In this document: piece by piece, positions 26,207 to 34,729 of the stretch | Numbering within the stretch: the first letter of the stretch is position 1 | Layout of the letters: every line of letters begins with the position of its first letter | Source of the DNA: Nocardia aurantia | GTDB taxonomy: Bacteria > Actinomycetota > Actinomycetes > Mycobacteriales > Mycobacteriaceae | Direction of reading: 5' to 3' | DNA: 64,000 nt | Assembly (NCBI RefSeq): GCF_009604425.1 | Contig: NZ_WEGI01000016.1 | Span: 124,001 to 188,000 of the forward strand | Position numbers and translations under genes: made by a program | Notes under the pieces: model-generated | What the model was told of the DNA's origin: nothing | Databases searched by the model: none | What the model saw: only the letters and a program-made list of their open reading frames with translations

Positions 26207-27277
26207 ATGCGAACTCTGGCCGTCGTGGGCGGGGGTGTCATCGGCTCCGCGGTGGCGTGGCGGGCCGCCGAGGCCGGCTGGTCGGTCACCGTCTTCGATC
26301 CCGCCCCCGGAACCGGTTCCTCCTGGGTCGCCGGTGGCATGCTGGCCCCCCTGTCCGAGGGCTGGCCGGGCGAGACCGAGGCCCTCCGGTTCGGCGCGGC
26401 CTCCCTGTCCCGCTGGCCGGCCTTCGCCCAGGCACTGCACCGGACCACCGGCATCGACGTCCTCGTGGCCACCGCCACCCTGACCGTAGCCCTGGACGCC
26501 GCCGACGCCGCCGACCTCCGCACGATCGCCGAGTTCGCCGGAACCCAGGGCCACCCCATGCGACTCCTGGACCGCGCAGATGTGCGAAACACGGAATCGG
26601 CCCTGGCCCGCACCGTCCGAGCCGGCCTCCTGGCCCCGGAACCCGCCGCGGACAACCGCCTCCTCCTGCAGGCCCTGGCCGACGCGGGCGCCGCGACCGG
26701 CGTACGAGTGCGCCCCGAACCAGTGACCACCCTCGACGACCTGAACCACGACCACGTGGTCCTGTCCCCCGGCGCGGCGGCGGCAACCCTGTGGCCCCAA
26801 CTCCCGATCCGTCCCGTCAAAGGCGAGATCCTCCGCCTCCGCCACCGCCCCGGCACCCCCCCGCCCCCCGCTCACGTGGTCCGAGCCCGAGTACACGGCC
26901 GCTCCCTCTACCTGGTCCCCCGAGCGAACGGCCTGGTGGTCGGCGCCACCCAGTACGAGGCCGGTTTCGACACCACGGTCACCGTGGCCGGAGTCCGCGA
27001 CCTGATCGCCGACGCCGAAGCGGTCCTCCCCGGCATCGGCGAATACGAACTGGCGGAGGCCGCCGCGGGCTCCCGTCCCACCACCCCCGACAACCTCCCG
27101 CTGATCGGCCCCCTCACCGACCGCGTGATCGTGGCCGCCGGCCACGGCCGCAACGGCATCCTGGGCGTCCCGCTCACCGCGGACGCAGTCCTGGCCCTGC
27201 TGGCGGGCGACACCCTCCCCGAGGCGAAAGCCGCAGACCCCCACCGTTTTCCGCAGATATCAGGAGGTACCCGATGA
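26207..27277 (+). CDS. thiO: glycine oxidase ThiO
   Basis: A 356-residue FAD enzyme (D-amino acid oxidase fold) oxidising glycine to the imine used to build the thiamine thiazole. The FAD motif is VVGGGVIGSAVAWRAAE, the second segment SSWVAGGMLAPLSEG, and the C-terminus GHGRNGILGVPLTADAV. ATG at 26207 follows GGAAGG; a GTG 12 bases earlier is possible. It overlaps thiS by ATGA. From about base 26300 the gene becomes strikingly rich in A+C on this strand. Confidence 0.93.
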   Translation: MRTLAVVGGGVIGSAVAWRAAEAGWSVTVFDPAPGTGSSWVAGGMLAPLSEGWPGETEALRFGAASLSRWPAFAQALHRTTGIDVLVATATLTVALDAADAADLRTIAEFAGTQGHPMRLLDRADVRNTESALARTVRAGLLAPEPAADNRLLLQALADAGAATGVRVRPEPVTTLDDLNHDHVVLSPGAAAATLWPQLPIRPVKGEILRLRHRPGTPPPPAHVVRARVHGRSLYLVPRANGLVVGATQYEAGFDTTVTVAGVRDLIADAEAVLPGIGEYELAEAAAGSRPTTPDNLPLIGPLTDRVIVAAGHGRNGILGVPLTADAVLALLAGDTLPEAKAADPHRFPQISGGTR

Positions 27278-27492
27278 CGGCGACCCCGACACCCGTCGGC
27301 GTGACCGTGAACGGCGAGGACCACATGTTCGCCGAGCCGATCACCGTCCGAGAACTGCTGGAGCGACTCGACCTGCCGGATCGCGGGATAGCGATAGCCG
27401 TCGACGGCGTGGTCTTCCCGAAGTCCCGCTGGGACGAGCAACTCGGCCGCGGCTGGGAGATCGAGGTCCTGACGGCGGTGCAGGGTGGTTAG
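27274..27492 (+). CDS. thiS: sulfur carrier protein ThiS
   Basis: A 72-residue ubiquitin-fold protein ending in the required Gly-Gly, which is adenylated and thiocarboxylated to deliver sulfur to thiazole synthesis. GVTVNGEDH and TVRELLERLDL are family-typical. A strong AGGAGG lies 9 bases upstream. It overlaps thiO by four bases and thiG by eight, so the three are translationally coupled. No separate thiF-like activating enzyme is in the window. Confidence 0.95.
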   Translation: MTATPTPVGVTVNGEDHMFAEPITVRELLERLDLPDRGIAIAVDGVVFPKSRWDEQLGRGWEIEVLTAVQGG

Positions 27493-28258
27493 CACCGAAC
27501 AGGCGACCGAACCCCTCCGAATCGCCGACCGCACCTTCGGCTCCCGCCTGATCATGGGCACCGGCGGCGCGGAGAACCTGGCCGTCCTGGAGGAAGCGCT
27601 CCTGGCCTCCGGCACCGAACTGACCACGGTGGCGATGCGCCGAGTGGACGCGGTAGGCGGCACCGGCGTCCTGGACCTGTTGCGCCGCTTGCACATAGCC
27701 CCCCTCCCCAACACCGCAGGCTGCCGAACCGCCGAAGAGGCCGTCCTCACAGCACAACTGGCCCGAGAAGCCCTGGAAACCCACTGGGTAAAGCTGGAGG
27801 TAGTCGCCGACGACCGAACCCTGCTCCCCGATGCCATCGAATTGGTAAGCGCCGCAGAACAACTGGTGGACGAAGGCTTCACCGTCCTCCCCTACACCAC
27901 CGACGACCCCGCCCTGGCCCGCCGCCTGGAAGACGTAGGCTGCGCCGCAGTGATGCCCCTGGGCTCCCCCATAGGAACCGGCCTGGGCATAAGCAACCCC
28001 CACAACATAGAGATGATCGTGGCGACAGCAACGGTCCCGGTGATCCTCGACGCCGGCATAGGCACCGCCAGCGACGCCGCCCTCGCCATGGAATTGGGCT
28101 GCTCCGCAGTCCTGTTGGCCACCGCCGTAACCCGAGCCCGCGACCCCCGCCGCATGGCCGCAGCCATGGCAGCAGCAGTAGAGGCGGGCCACCTGGCCCG
28201 CCGAGCCGGCCGAATCCCGAAACGCTTCTGGGCCCAAGCCTCCTCCCCCGCCCGCTAG
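27485..28258 (+). CDS. thiG: thiazole synthase
   Basis: A 257-residue TIM-barrel enzyme combining deoxyxylulose phosphate, ThiS thiocarboxylate and the glycine imine. FGSRLIMGTGG opens the domain; the Schiff-base lysine is in HWVKLEVV; phosphate loops are VMPLGSPIGTGLG and VILDAGIGTASDAALAMELG. GTG start overlaps thiS by eight bases. Its codons are unlike most of the window: many end in A (GTA, CGA, GCA, ATA) and CTC/CTG leucines dominate. This reflects the surrounding A+C-rich tract. Confidence 0.95.
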   Translation: MVSTEQATEPLRIADRTFGSRLIMGTGGAENLAVLEEALLASGTELTTVAMRRVDAVGGTGVLDLLRRLHIAPLPNTAGCRTAEEAVLTAQLAREALETHWVKLEVVADDRTLLPDAIELVSAAEQLVDEGFTVLPYTTDDPALARRLEDVGCAAVMPLGSPIGTGLGISNPHNIEMIVATATVPVILDAGIGTASDAALAMELGCSAVLLATAVTRARDPRRMAAAMAAAVEAGHLARRAGRIPKRFWAQASSPAR

Positions 28259-28753
28259 CCCCCGCCACACCCCCAGCAACCGATATCCCGGCGACCAAGG
28301 TGCACAGATCTGCCGACACACCCGGCCGATCTGCCCATCCCAAAGCTCACCCGCCACCCAGCCCGCACAGCCGCCCGCGATCACACCGACACCCCACCGC
28401 TACCCGCCTTCCGACAACCCCTCCGCCGAGTCCCGAACAGCCCCAACCATTTCACCGCTGTCCACACACCCGCCCCCGGCAAGCCCTAGGCTACTGACCG
28501 ACCGAGCCCCCGAGAGATCGCGTCCGACCATGCCGCTGATCCCTGTGCAGCGAAAGGGTATACCCGAGGTGTTTTCGGCCCGCCTCGATTCTGGACTGAC
28601 GGAGCGAGGGAGCGCAGCGACTGAGCGGAGGAGGGAAGAATCGAGGCCCGAAGGGCCGAAAACCCGCCGGAGCGAAGCGGAGGCCAAAAACACAGCCCCC
28701 ACCAAAACGAAAACCCGAACATCGAGTCAGGAGCGAAGGGGAAGCGAGCGAAC
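28259..28753. other. non-coding region between thiG and the ABC genes
   Basis: 495 bases without a convincing gene. Bases 28259-28495 are extremely A+C-rich on this strand (in 28321-28440 I count 21 G and 10 T in 120 bases). Bases 28569-28693 are an inverted-repeat cluster. The last 60 bases are rich in GAGCGA/GCGAAG purine motifs leading to the GTG of the ABC gene. Confidence 0.7.
28569..28693. repeat. inverted-repeat cluster with one left arm and two right arms
   Basis: GTTTTCGGCC (28571-28580) is exactly complementary to GGCCGAAAAC (28654-28663). The longer GTGTTTTCGGCC (28569-28580) also matches GGCCAAAAACAC (28682-28693) at 11 of 12. Inside lies CCTCGATTCT/AGAATCGAGG (28583-28592 with 28637-28646), with a 44-base GAGCG-rich loop. 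It could be a strong hairpin with alternative pairings or a REP-like dispersed element. Confidence 0.8.
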
Positions 28754-29680
28754 GTGATCGAAGTTGTAGGCCTGACAAAGAAATTCGGTCAGACAACAGC
28801 CGTCGACAACCTGACCTTCACGGTCCAGCCAGGCCAGGTAACCGGCTTCCTGGGCCCGAACGGCGCAGGCAAAACCACCACCATGAGAACCATCCTGGCC
28901 CTGGACACCCCCACCCAAGGCCAAGCCCTCATCCAAGGTAAACCGTACAGCGCCCTCAAACACCCCCTGAGCACAGTAGGCGCCCTCCTGGACGCGAAAT
29001 GGGTCCACCCCAACAGATCCGCCCGCTCCCACCTACGCTGGCTGGCAGCCTCCAACAATATTCCCCCCACCCGCGTAGACGAGGTCCTCCGCATGGTCGG
29101 CCTGACCGAAGTAGCGGGCAAACCCGCAGGCGGCTTCTCCCTGGGCATGTCCCAGCGACTGGGCCTGGCAGGCGCCCTACTCGGCGACCCCCCCGTCCTC
29201 CTCTTCGACGAACCCCTGAACGGTCTGGACCCCGAGGGTATCCACTGGATGCGCCGCTTCATGCAGGCCCTGGCCGCGGAAGGCCGCACGATCCTGGTCT
29301 CCAGCCACCTCCTCTCGGAGATGGAACACACCGCCGAACGCCTGATAGTGATCGGCCAGGGCAGACTGATAGCCGACACCAGCACCCAGGATTTCATCGA
29401 GCGCTCCTCGGAATCCACTGTGCGAGTACGCAGCCCGCACCTGGAAAAATTCAGGACAATCCTGTCCGAAAAGTACACGGTCCGAGCCGAAGCCGACGCA
29501 ATTCTGATAACCGGCGCCACCGCCGAGGCCATCGGCGAACTGGCCGCCGAACACAGCATCACCCTGTACGAGCTTGCCCCGCAACGAGCTTCACTGGAGG
29601 AGGCCTTCATGCGGATGACCGGCGGCACGGTCCAGTATCACGCCTCATCCTTCACCTCGGTCATGGGAGGCGCACTGTGA
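28754..29680 (+). CDS. ABC transporter ATP-binding protein
   Basis: A 308-residue ATPase of the ABC-2/CcmA type. Walker A is GPNGAGKTTT, the signature reads FSLGMSQRLGLAGALL, Walker B is VLLFDEPLNGLDP, and the switch His is in VSSHLLSEM. A C-terminal extension of about 90 residues is typical of multidrug or lantibiotic-type exporters. GTG start. The stop overlaps the permease GTG (GTGA). The gene lies wholly inside the A+C-rich tract. The exported substrate is unknown. Confidence 0.92.
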   Translation: MIEVVGLTKKFGQTTAVDNLTFTVQPGQVTGFLGPNGAGKTTTMRTILALDTPTQGQALIQGKPYSALKHPLSTVGALLDAKWVHPNRSARSHLRWLAASNNIPPTRVDEVLRMVGLTEVAGKPAGGFSLGMSQRLGLAGALLGDPPVLLFDEPLNGLDPEGIHWMRRFMQALAAEGRTILVSSHLLSEMEHTAERLIVIGQGRLIADTSTQDFIERSSESTVRVRSPHLEKFRTILSEKYTVRAEADAILITGATAEAIGELAAEHSITLYELAPQRASLEEAFMRMTGGTVQYHASSFTSVMGGAL

Positions 29681-30489
29681 CAAGCATTCTCACCGCGGAG
29701 CGCATCAAACTCACCTCGACCCGCTCCCCGCTGTGGTGCGCGATCCTGATGGTGGTGACCGCCCTGGGCCTGACCGCCCTGTTCGGCCTCCTGGCCAATT
29801 TCGCGTTCCGCACCTACACGACCAACGCGACTCACGGCCACGTCGACGCCGAGCCGCCCTATCTGCACAACGACGCGGCCGTACTCGGAATCATGGGCGC
29901 CCCCCCGATCTTCCCCGGGTTCGGCTACATCCTGGTGATGATCGTCGCCGCCCTGGCAGTCACCAGCGAATACCGCTTCGGCACGATCAAGGCCACCTTC
30001 CTGGCCACCCCGAACCGCGCACTGGTCCTCACCGCGAAGGCCGCGGTGGTAGCGCTGGGCGCCGCCGTACTGTCCGCACTCCTGGCCTTCGTCAGTCTCG
30101 GGATCCTGCTCGCGATCGTCGACCACGAACCCGCCCGCGACCTCGGCCTGGGCCATGATCTCCGAGTGTTCTACGGCGTGCCGATCTTCGTGGCCCTGGT
30201 CGTGTTCCTGTCGGTGGCGGTGGGCACACTGCTGCGCCAGTCGGCCGGCGCGATCTCCCTGCTGATCGTCTGGCCACTCCTGCTGGAGCCGATCGTGCAG
30301 GCTTTCGGCACCTGGGGCCGCCGGGTCGAGGTGTTCATGCCGTTCGAGAATGCCCTGCGATTCCTGGGTCTCGCCGACCGGAATCTGCCGTGGCACTGGA
30401 ACCAGTGGTGGTGCCTCGTCTATTTCGCCGCATTCGTCGCAATAGTCTGGGCCGCAGCGATGTACGTGGTCCGCCGGCGTGACGCATGA
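29677..30489 (+). CDS. ABC-2 type permease
   Basis: A 270-residue membrane protein coupled to the preceding ATPase by a four-base overlap. It begins SILTAERIKLTSTRSPLW, the usual ABC-2 permease entry. It has about six transmembrane helices, including ILMVVTALGLTALFGLLANF, GYILVMIVAALAVTSEYRFG with the conserved Glu-Tyr-Arg, and a last helix before VVRRRDA. Base composition returns to the normal pattern within the first codons of this gene. No self-protection or biosynthesis gene is adjacent. Confidence 0.9.
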   Translation: MTSILTAERIKLTSTRSPLWCAILMVVTALGLTALFGLLANFAFRTYTTNATHGHVDAEPPYLHNDAAVLGIMGAPPIFPGFGYILVMIVAALAVTSEYRFGTIKATFLATPNRALVLTAKAAVVALGAAVLSALLAFVSLGILLAIVDHEPARDLGLGHDLRVFYGVPIFVALVVFLSVAVGTLLRQSAGAISLLIVWPLLLEPIVQAFGTWGRRVEVFMPFENALRFLGLADRNLPWHWNQWWCLVYFAAFVAIVWAAAMYVVRRRDA

Positions 30490-30642
30490 CACGGCGGTGA
30501 TCTCGAACCGGAAACCGCGAGGTTAACTCTGGCCGTGCGCCTCGATTCGGCACCGACCCGTCGGTAACGTCGACGAGTACCAACACTCGTCCATCGGCGG
30601 ACCCACTGCTGTGCCCGCTCCGTCCGATAGAGAGGTGGTGGC

Positions 30643-31731
30643 ATGACGACCATCGACCGGGCGACCCCGCCCTCCCTGCTGGGATACCCTCGAGGCGTGA
30701 GCGAGACACCCGCCGACGCCCCTGAGCCCTCGGACGTCGTGATACCGCTCACGCCCGCCGACCCCGAGGCCGAAGCCGCACTGCCCGAGAACCTTTCGCC
30801 CCCCGAAGCGTCGGGCACGACCACCGTCGCCCCGGAGCCGAACAGCGCCGACCCCGAGTCGGCCACCGCCGCCCCGGAAACGGCCGGCCGCCCGAAACGC
30901 CCGGTCCGCCTGGGCGCCGGCCAGTTGTCGGCCCTGATGTCGGCGGCCACCCAGCTGTCCGCGGCCAATCAACGCCCCGGTGTGATCGGCGCCATCCGCA
31001 AGGCGCGCGAAAGCCTGCCCGGCGATCCGGCCTTCGGCGATCCGCTGTCGGTCTCCGGCCCCGGCGGCCCGCGCGCGGTCGCCCGCGCCGCCGACCGCCT
31101 GACGGGCGACACCCCGAGCGCGGCCCGCGAGATCGGCCTCGGCGCCCTCCAGGTCTGGCAGGCGATGCTCGAACGAACCGGTCGCGGCCGCGGCACCCGC
31201 CCGATCACCGTCCTGTTCACCGATCTCGTCGCCTTCTCCCGCTGGTCGCTGACCGCCGGCGACGAAACCACCCTGATCCTGCTGCGCGAGGTGGCGAAGG
31301 CCATCGAACCGCCCATCGTGGAGCGCGGCGGCCAGGTGGTGAAGCGGATGGGCGACGGCGTGATGGCGGTGTTCGCCTCGCCGGACCGGGCCGTGGACGC
31401 GGTGGTGACGGCTCGCCGGAACCTCGCCCGGGTTCGGGTCCAGGGCTACCGCCCGCAGATGCGAGCCGGCCTGCACACCGGCACCCCGCGCGAGATCGGC
31501 GGCGACTGGCTCGGTGTCGACGTGACGGTCGCGGCCCGCGTGATGGAGGCCGGCGGCAACGGCAACACCATGCTGTCCTCGGCGACGCTGGAGGCACTGC
31601 AACCGGAAACCCTGGAACGCCTCGGTCTGGCCGTGAAGCCGTACCGTCGAAGCATTTTCGCCGCCCCACTGTCCGGCGTACCGGAGGATCTGCGCATCTA
31701 CCGGCTGGACGGGACGCACGAGGACCGATAG
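30643..31731 (+). CDS. class III nucleotidyl cyclase
   Basis: A 362-residue cytoplasmic protein. About the first 80 residues are acidic, Pro/Ala-rich and probably disordered. The catalytic domain (about 185-345) has TVLFTDLVAFSRW (metal Asp), VVKRMGDGVMAVF (metal Asp and adenine-selecting Lys) and GDWLGVDVTVAARVME (transition-state Arg). The usual Asn five residues before that region's Arg-containing helix is Thr here. ATG at 30643 has a GAGGTGG site. GTG at 30697 with TACCCT six bases before it is an alternative, leaderless start. No sensor domain is recognised. Confidence 0.85.
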   Translation: MTTIDRATPPSLLGYPRGVSETPADAPEPSDVVIPLTPADPEAEAALPENLSPPEASGTTTVAPEPNSADPESATAAPETAGRPKRPVRLGAGQLSALMSAATQLSAANQRPGVIGAIRKARESLPGDPAFGDPLSVSGPGGPRAVARAADRLTGDTPSAAREIGLGALQVWQAMLERTGRGRGTRPITVLFTDLVAFSRWSLTAGDETTLILLREVAKAIEPPIVERGGQVVKRMGDGVMAVFASPDRAVDAVVTARRNLARVRVQGYRPQMRAGLHTGTPREIGGDWLGVDVTVAARVMEAGGNGNTMLSSATLEALQPETLERLGLAVKPYRRSIFAAPLSGVPEDLRIYRLDGTHEDR

Positions 31732-31869
31732 TCCGCCGCACAGCCGGCTCACCGTCGCTCGTGGCCCGGACATGTTGCGCGGCAACCTGACTCGGGCGGC
31801 GCGTCGAGCACTTCACGCGGCCGAGCGTGGCAGTCCACCCGGCCGGGCGCGCCGCACGCGGTGCTTCCG

Positions 31870-32544
31870 TCAGCCGCGCTGCACCCGACGCAGGGCCTCG
31901 ATCACGCTCACCAGGTGCGCTTGGGCGGCCAGGCGCGCGGCCTCGGGATCGTGCCCGCACACGGCGTCGATGATCGCCAGATGTTCCGGCAGCGACACCG
32001 ACGGCCGCCCCGGTTGCAGCGCGAGCCGGAACTGGTGCCGGACCAGTTGCGCGCGCAGCCGCTCCAGCACGCGCGCGGCGGTACCCTGCCCGCTGATCTC
32101 GCGGATCCGGCGATGCAACCGCTGGTTGAGTTCGGAGTATCCGGTGAGGTCGCCCGCCGCGACGGCGGTACGCATGGCCTGCCCGAGTTCCCGCAGCTCG
32201 CCGGCCTGTTCCGGGCCGATCCGCTCGGCCGCCTTCGCGGCGCACAGCGCCTCCAGCGCCATCCGCACCTCGTAGATCTCGACGGCCTCGTCCAGCGATA
32301 CCGCCCGCACCCGAGCGCCACGGTTCGCGACGCGCTCCACCAGCCCCTCGTTGGTGAGTTCCAGCAGCGCGGCCCGTACCGCCGCGCGCCCGGCGTCGAA
32401 CCGCTCGGACAGATCCGCCTCGACCAGCCGCTGATCGGCGACGAACTCGCCGCGCAGGATCGTCTCCCGAATGGCGTCGACCAGACTCTCATGGCTGGTC
32501 TGCGGGGTCGCCGCCCGAACCGATGTTGCCGGATCCACAGTCAT
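31870..32544 (-). CDS. GntR-family regulator, FadR/FCD subfamily
   Basis: A 224-residue protein. The N-terminal winged helix (residues 20-85) shows IRETILRGEFVADQRLVEADLSERF and GRAAVRAALLELTNEGLV. The C-terminal all-helical FCD ligand domain contains the metal-binding acid and histidines (ELNQRLHRRI, PEHLAIIDA). Such regulators respond to small organic acids. It is divergent from the atu/acc operon, with a small membrane gene between, so it is a candidate regulator of that operon alongside the TetR at its end. Confidence 0.87.
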   Translation of the reverse strand: MTVDPATSVRAATPQTSHESLVDAIRETILRGEFVADQRLVEADLSERFDAGRAAVRAALLELTNEGLVERVANRGARVRAVSLDEAVEIYEVRMALEALCAAKAAERIGPEQAGELRELGQAMRTAVAAGDLTGYSELNQRLHRRIREISGQGTAARVLERLRAQLVRHQFRLALQPGRPSVSLPEHLAIIDAVCGHDPEAARLAAQAHLVSVIEALRRVQRG

Positions 32545-32638
32545 CCTGCCGCCCGTGTGCTCGCCGATGGTGGTGCCGGGCCGCCGGGGCCCGCTCCGCG
32601 ATGGTAGCGCCGGGCCGCGGCCCGGCGCCGTTGCGACG

Positions 32639-32800
32639 TCAGCCTTGCGTCAGCCAGATGACACCGCCGACTGCGGCGAGCACCGCGCAGGCGCCGAGTG
32701 CGACGGCGAGCGGCCGTGTGGTCTTCCACAGCGTGTAGGTGCCGCCGAGCAGGAAGCCGGCCAGGGCGATGAGCAGCAGGGCGATCACGGAGTGGGACAC
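32639..32800 (-). CDS. small two-helix membrane protein
   Basis: A 53-residue protein from the GTG at 32800. Two transmembrane segments (SVIALLLIALAGFLLGGTY and LAVALGACAVLAAVGGVIWL) are separated by LWKTTRPL. No clear Shine-Dalgarno. The clean two-helix design and stop placement argue for a real gene. Similar tiny proteins of unknown function are common in Nocardia and relatives (from memory). Confidence 0.6.
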   Translation of the reverse strand: MSHSVIALLLIALAGFLLGGTYTLWKTTRPLAVALGACAVLAAVGGVIWLTQG

Positions 32801-32959
32801 GCCGCCATTCTGCCCGGCCGGTCGCGGCCGCGACGCCGAGGCCCCCATCAGGCAATACCGCGAATAAAAATCACGCAGGCTTGCTTTTTTAGGGGGAGAA
32901 TGTGAGGCTGGTCGAGCGTGGCGGCGAGGCCGCGCGAGCGGACTAGGGAAGGCGTGCTG

Positions 32960-34729
32960 ATGAGCGATGCGGCCGTCGAAGGGGCGTCGCCCCCGGCAGC
33001 GGTGCCGACCCCGGCGGGGGAGGTGCTCCGGATCGGCAACTGTTCCGGTTTCTACGGCGATCGCTTCGCGGCGATGCGGGAGATGCTCACCGGTGGGCCG
33101 CTGGACGTGCTCACCGGCGACTACCTCGCCGAGCTGACGATGCTGATCCTGGGCCGCGACCGCATGAAGGACGCCTCCCTCGGCTACGCGAAGACCTTCG
33201 TCCGGCAGCTGGAACAGTGCCTGGCGCTGGCGCTGGAGCGCGGCGTGCGGATCGTGACCAACGCCGGCGGCCTGAACCCGGCCGGCCTGGCGCAGCGGAT
33301 CCGCGAGGTCGCCGCGGCGGCCGGGCTGGAGGTGCGGGTCGCGCACGTCGAGGGCGACGACCTGCTGCCGCGGGCCGCGGAACTGGGCCTCGGTGCCCCG
33401 CTCACCGCCAACGCCTATCTCGGCGCCTGGGGTATCGCCGAATGTCTCACCGCCGGAGCCGATGTGGTGGTCACCGGCCGGGTCACCGACGCCTCGCTGG
33501 TCGTCGGTCCTGCCGCCGCCCACTTCGGCTGGGGCCGTGCGGATTTCGACGCGCTCGCCGGCGCGGTGGTGGCCGGGCACGTGATCGAGTGCGGAACCCA
33601 GGCCACCGGCGGCAATTTCGCGTTCTTCACCGAGGTCGCCGACCTCGGCCGCCCCGGCTTCCCCATCGCGGAACTGCGACCCGACGGCAGCTCCGTGATC
33701 ACCAAACATCCGGGCTCCGGCGGCACGGTCACCGTCGATACCGTCGCGGCCCAGCTGATGTACGAGATCCAGGGCGCGCGCTACGCCGGCCCGGACGTCA
33801 CCACCCGGCTCGACAGCGTCCACCTGACCCGACAGGGCCCGGATCGCGTGCTGATCAGCGGCGTCACCGGCGAGGCCCCGCCGCCGCGGCTGAAGGTGTC
33901 GCTCAACACCCTCGGCGGCTTCCGCAACGAGATGACCTTCGTCCTCACCGGACTCGACATCGAGGCGAAAGCGCAACTGGCGCAACGGCAACTGGAGTCC
34001 GAACTGCCGGCCCGCCCCGCCGAACTGGAATGGACGCTCAGCCGCCTGGACCGTCCCGACGCCGACACCGAGGAGCGGGCCAGCGCGCTGCTGCGCTGCG
34101 TCGCGCGCGATCCGGATCCGAAGGTGGTCGGCCGCAAGTTCTCCAATACCGCGGTCGAATTGGCGCTGGGCAGCTACCCCGGCTGCACCCTCACCTCGCC
34201 TCCCGGTGACGGCTCGCCCTACGGGGTGTTCACCGCCGGTTACGTCGACGCCGCCGAGGTGCCGCACACCGCGGTCCTGCCGGACGGCTCCCGCATCCCG
34301 ATCGCCCCGGCGGCGGCCACTCTGGAGCTCGCCGAGGTCGCCGAACCCGCGCTGCCGCAACCACTTCCGCCCGGACCCACGCGGCGGGCGCCACTGGGCG
34401 CGATCGCGCTGGCGCGCAGCGGCGACAAGGGCGGCAACGCCAACATCGGCGTCTGGGTACGCACCGACGAGCAGTGGCGCTGGCTGGTGCACGCGCTCAC
34501 CGTCGACGAGGTGCGGGTGCTGCTGCCGGAGGCCGCGAAACTGCCGATCACCCGGCACGTCCTGCCGGAACTGCGGGCCCTGAACTTCGTGATCGAGGGC
34601 CTGCTCGGACAGGGCGTCGCCTACAACGCCCGGTTCGATCCCCAGGCCAAGGGCCTCGGTGAATGGCTGCGCTCGCGGCACGTGGACGTGCCGACCGGCC
34701 TGCTCGGCACCGGACGGGAGCGGTCATGA
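32960..34729 (+). CDS. AtuA family protein (acyclic terpene utilisation, DUF1446)
   Basis: A 589-residue protein. The DUF1446 domain (about residues 18-450) opens LRIGNCSGFYGDRF and has VTNAGGLNPAGL, GAWGIAECLTAGADVVVTGR and ECGTQATGGNFAFF. The C-terminal AtuA-like ferredoxin-fold domain (about 480-575) contains LARSGDKGGNANIGV and RALNFVIEGLL. The biochemical function is unestablished; the family travels with branched or isoprenoid acyl-CoA carboxylases. ATG at 32960 starts the operon. The stop overlaps the next gene by ATGA. An unusually AT-rich stretch (about 32855-32900) upstream is the likely promoter region. Confidence 0.9.
   Translation: MSDAAVEGASPPAAVPTPAGEVLRIGNCSGFYGDRFAAMREMLTGGPLDVLTGDYLAELTMLILGRDRMKDASLGYAKTFVRQLEQCLALALERGVRIVTNAGGLNPAGLAQRIREVAAAAGLEVRVAHVEGDDLLPRAAELGLGAPLTANAYLGAWGIAECLTAGADVVVTGRVTDASLVVGPAAAHFGWGRADFDALAGAVVAGHVIECGTQATGGNFAFFTEVADLGRPGFPIAELRPDGSSVITKHPGSGGTVTVDTVAAQLMYEIQGARYAGPDVTTRLDSVHLTRQGPDRVLISGVTGEAPPPRLKVSLNTLGGFRNEMTFVLTGLDIEAKAQLAQRQLESELPARPAELEWTLSRLDRPDADTEERASALLRCVARDPDPKVVGRKFSNTAVELALGSYPGCTLTSPPGDGSPYGVFTAGYVDAAEVPHTAVLPDGSRIPIAPAAATLELAEVAEPALPQPLPPGPTRRAPLGAIALARSGDKGGNANIGVWVRTDEQWRWLVHALTVDEVRVLLPEAAKLPITRHVLPELRALNFVIEGLLGQGVAYNARFDPQAKGLGEWLRSRHVDVPTGLLGTGRERS

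Noticed and set aside
28300..28497. 65-codon frame in the thiG-ABC gap
   Set aside because: His/Pro/Ser-rich translation of A+C-skewed DNA with no ribosome binding site.
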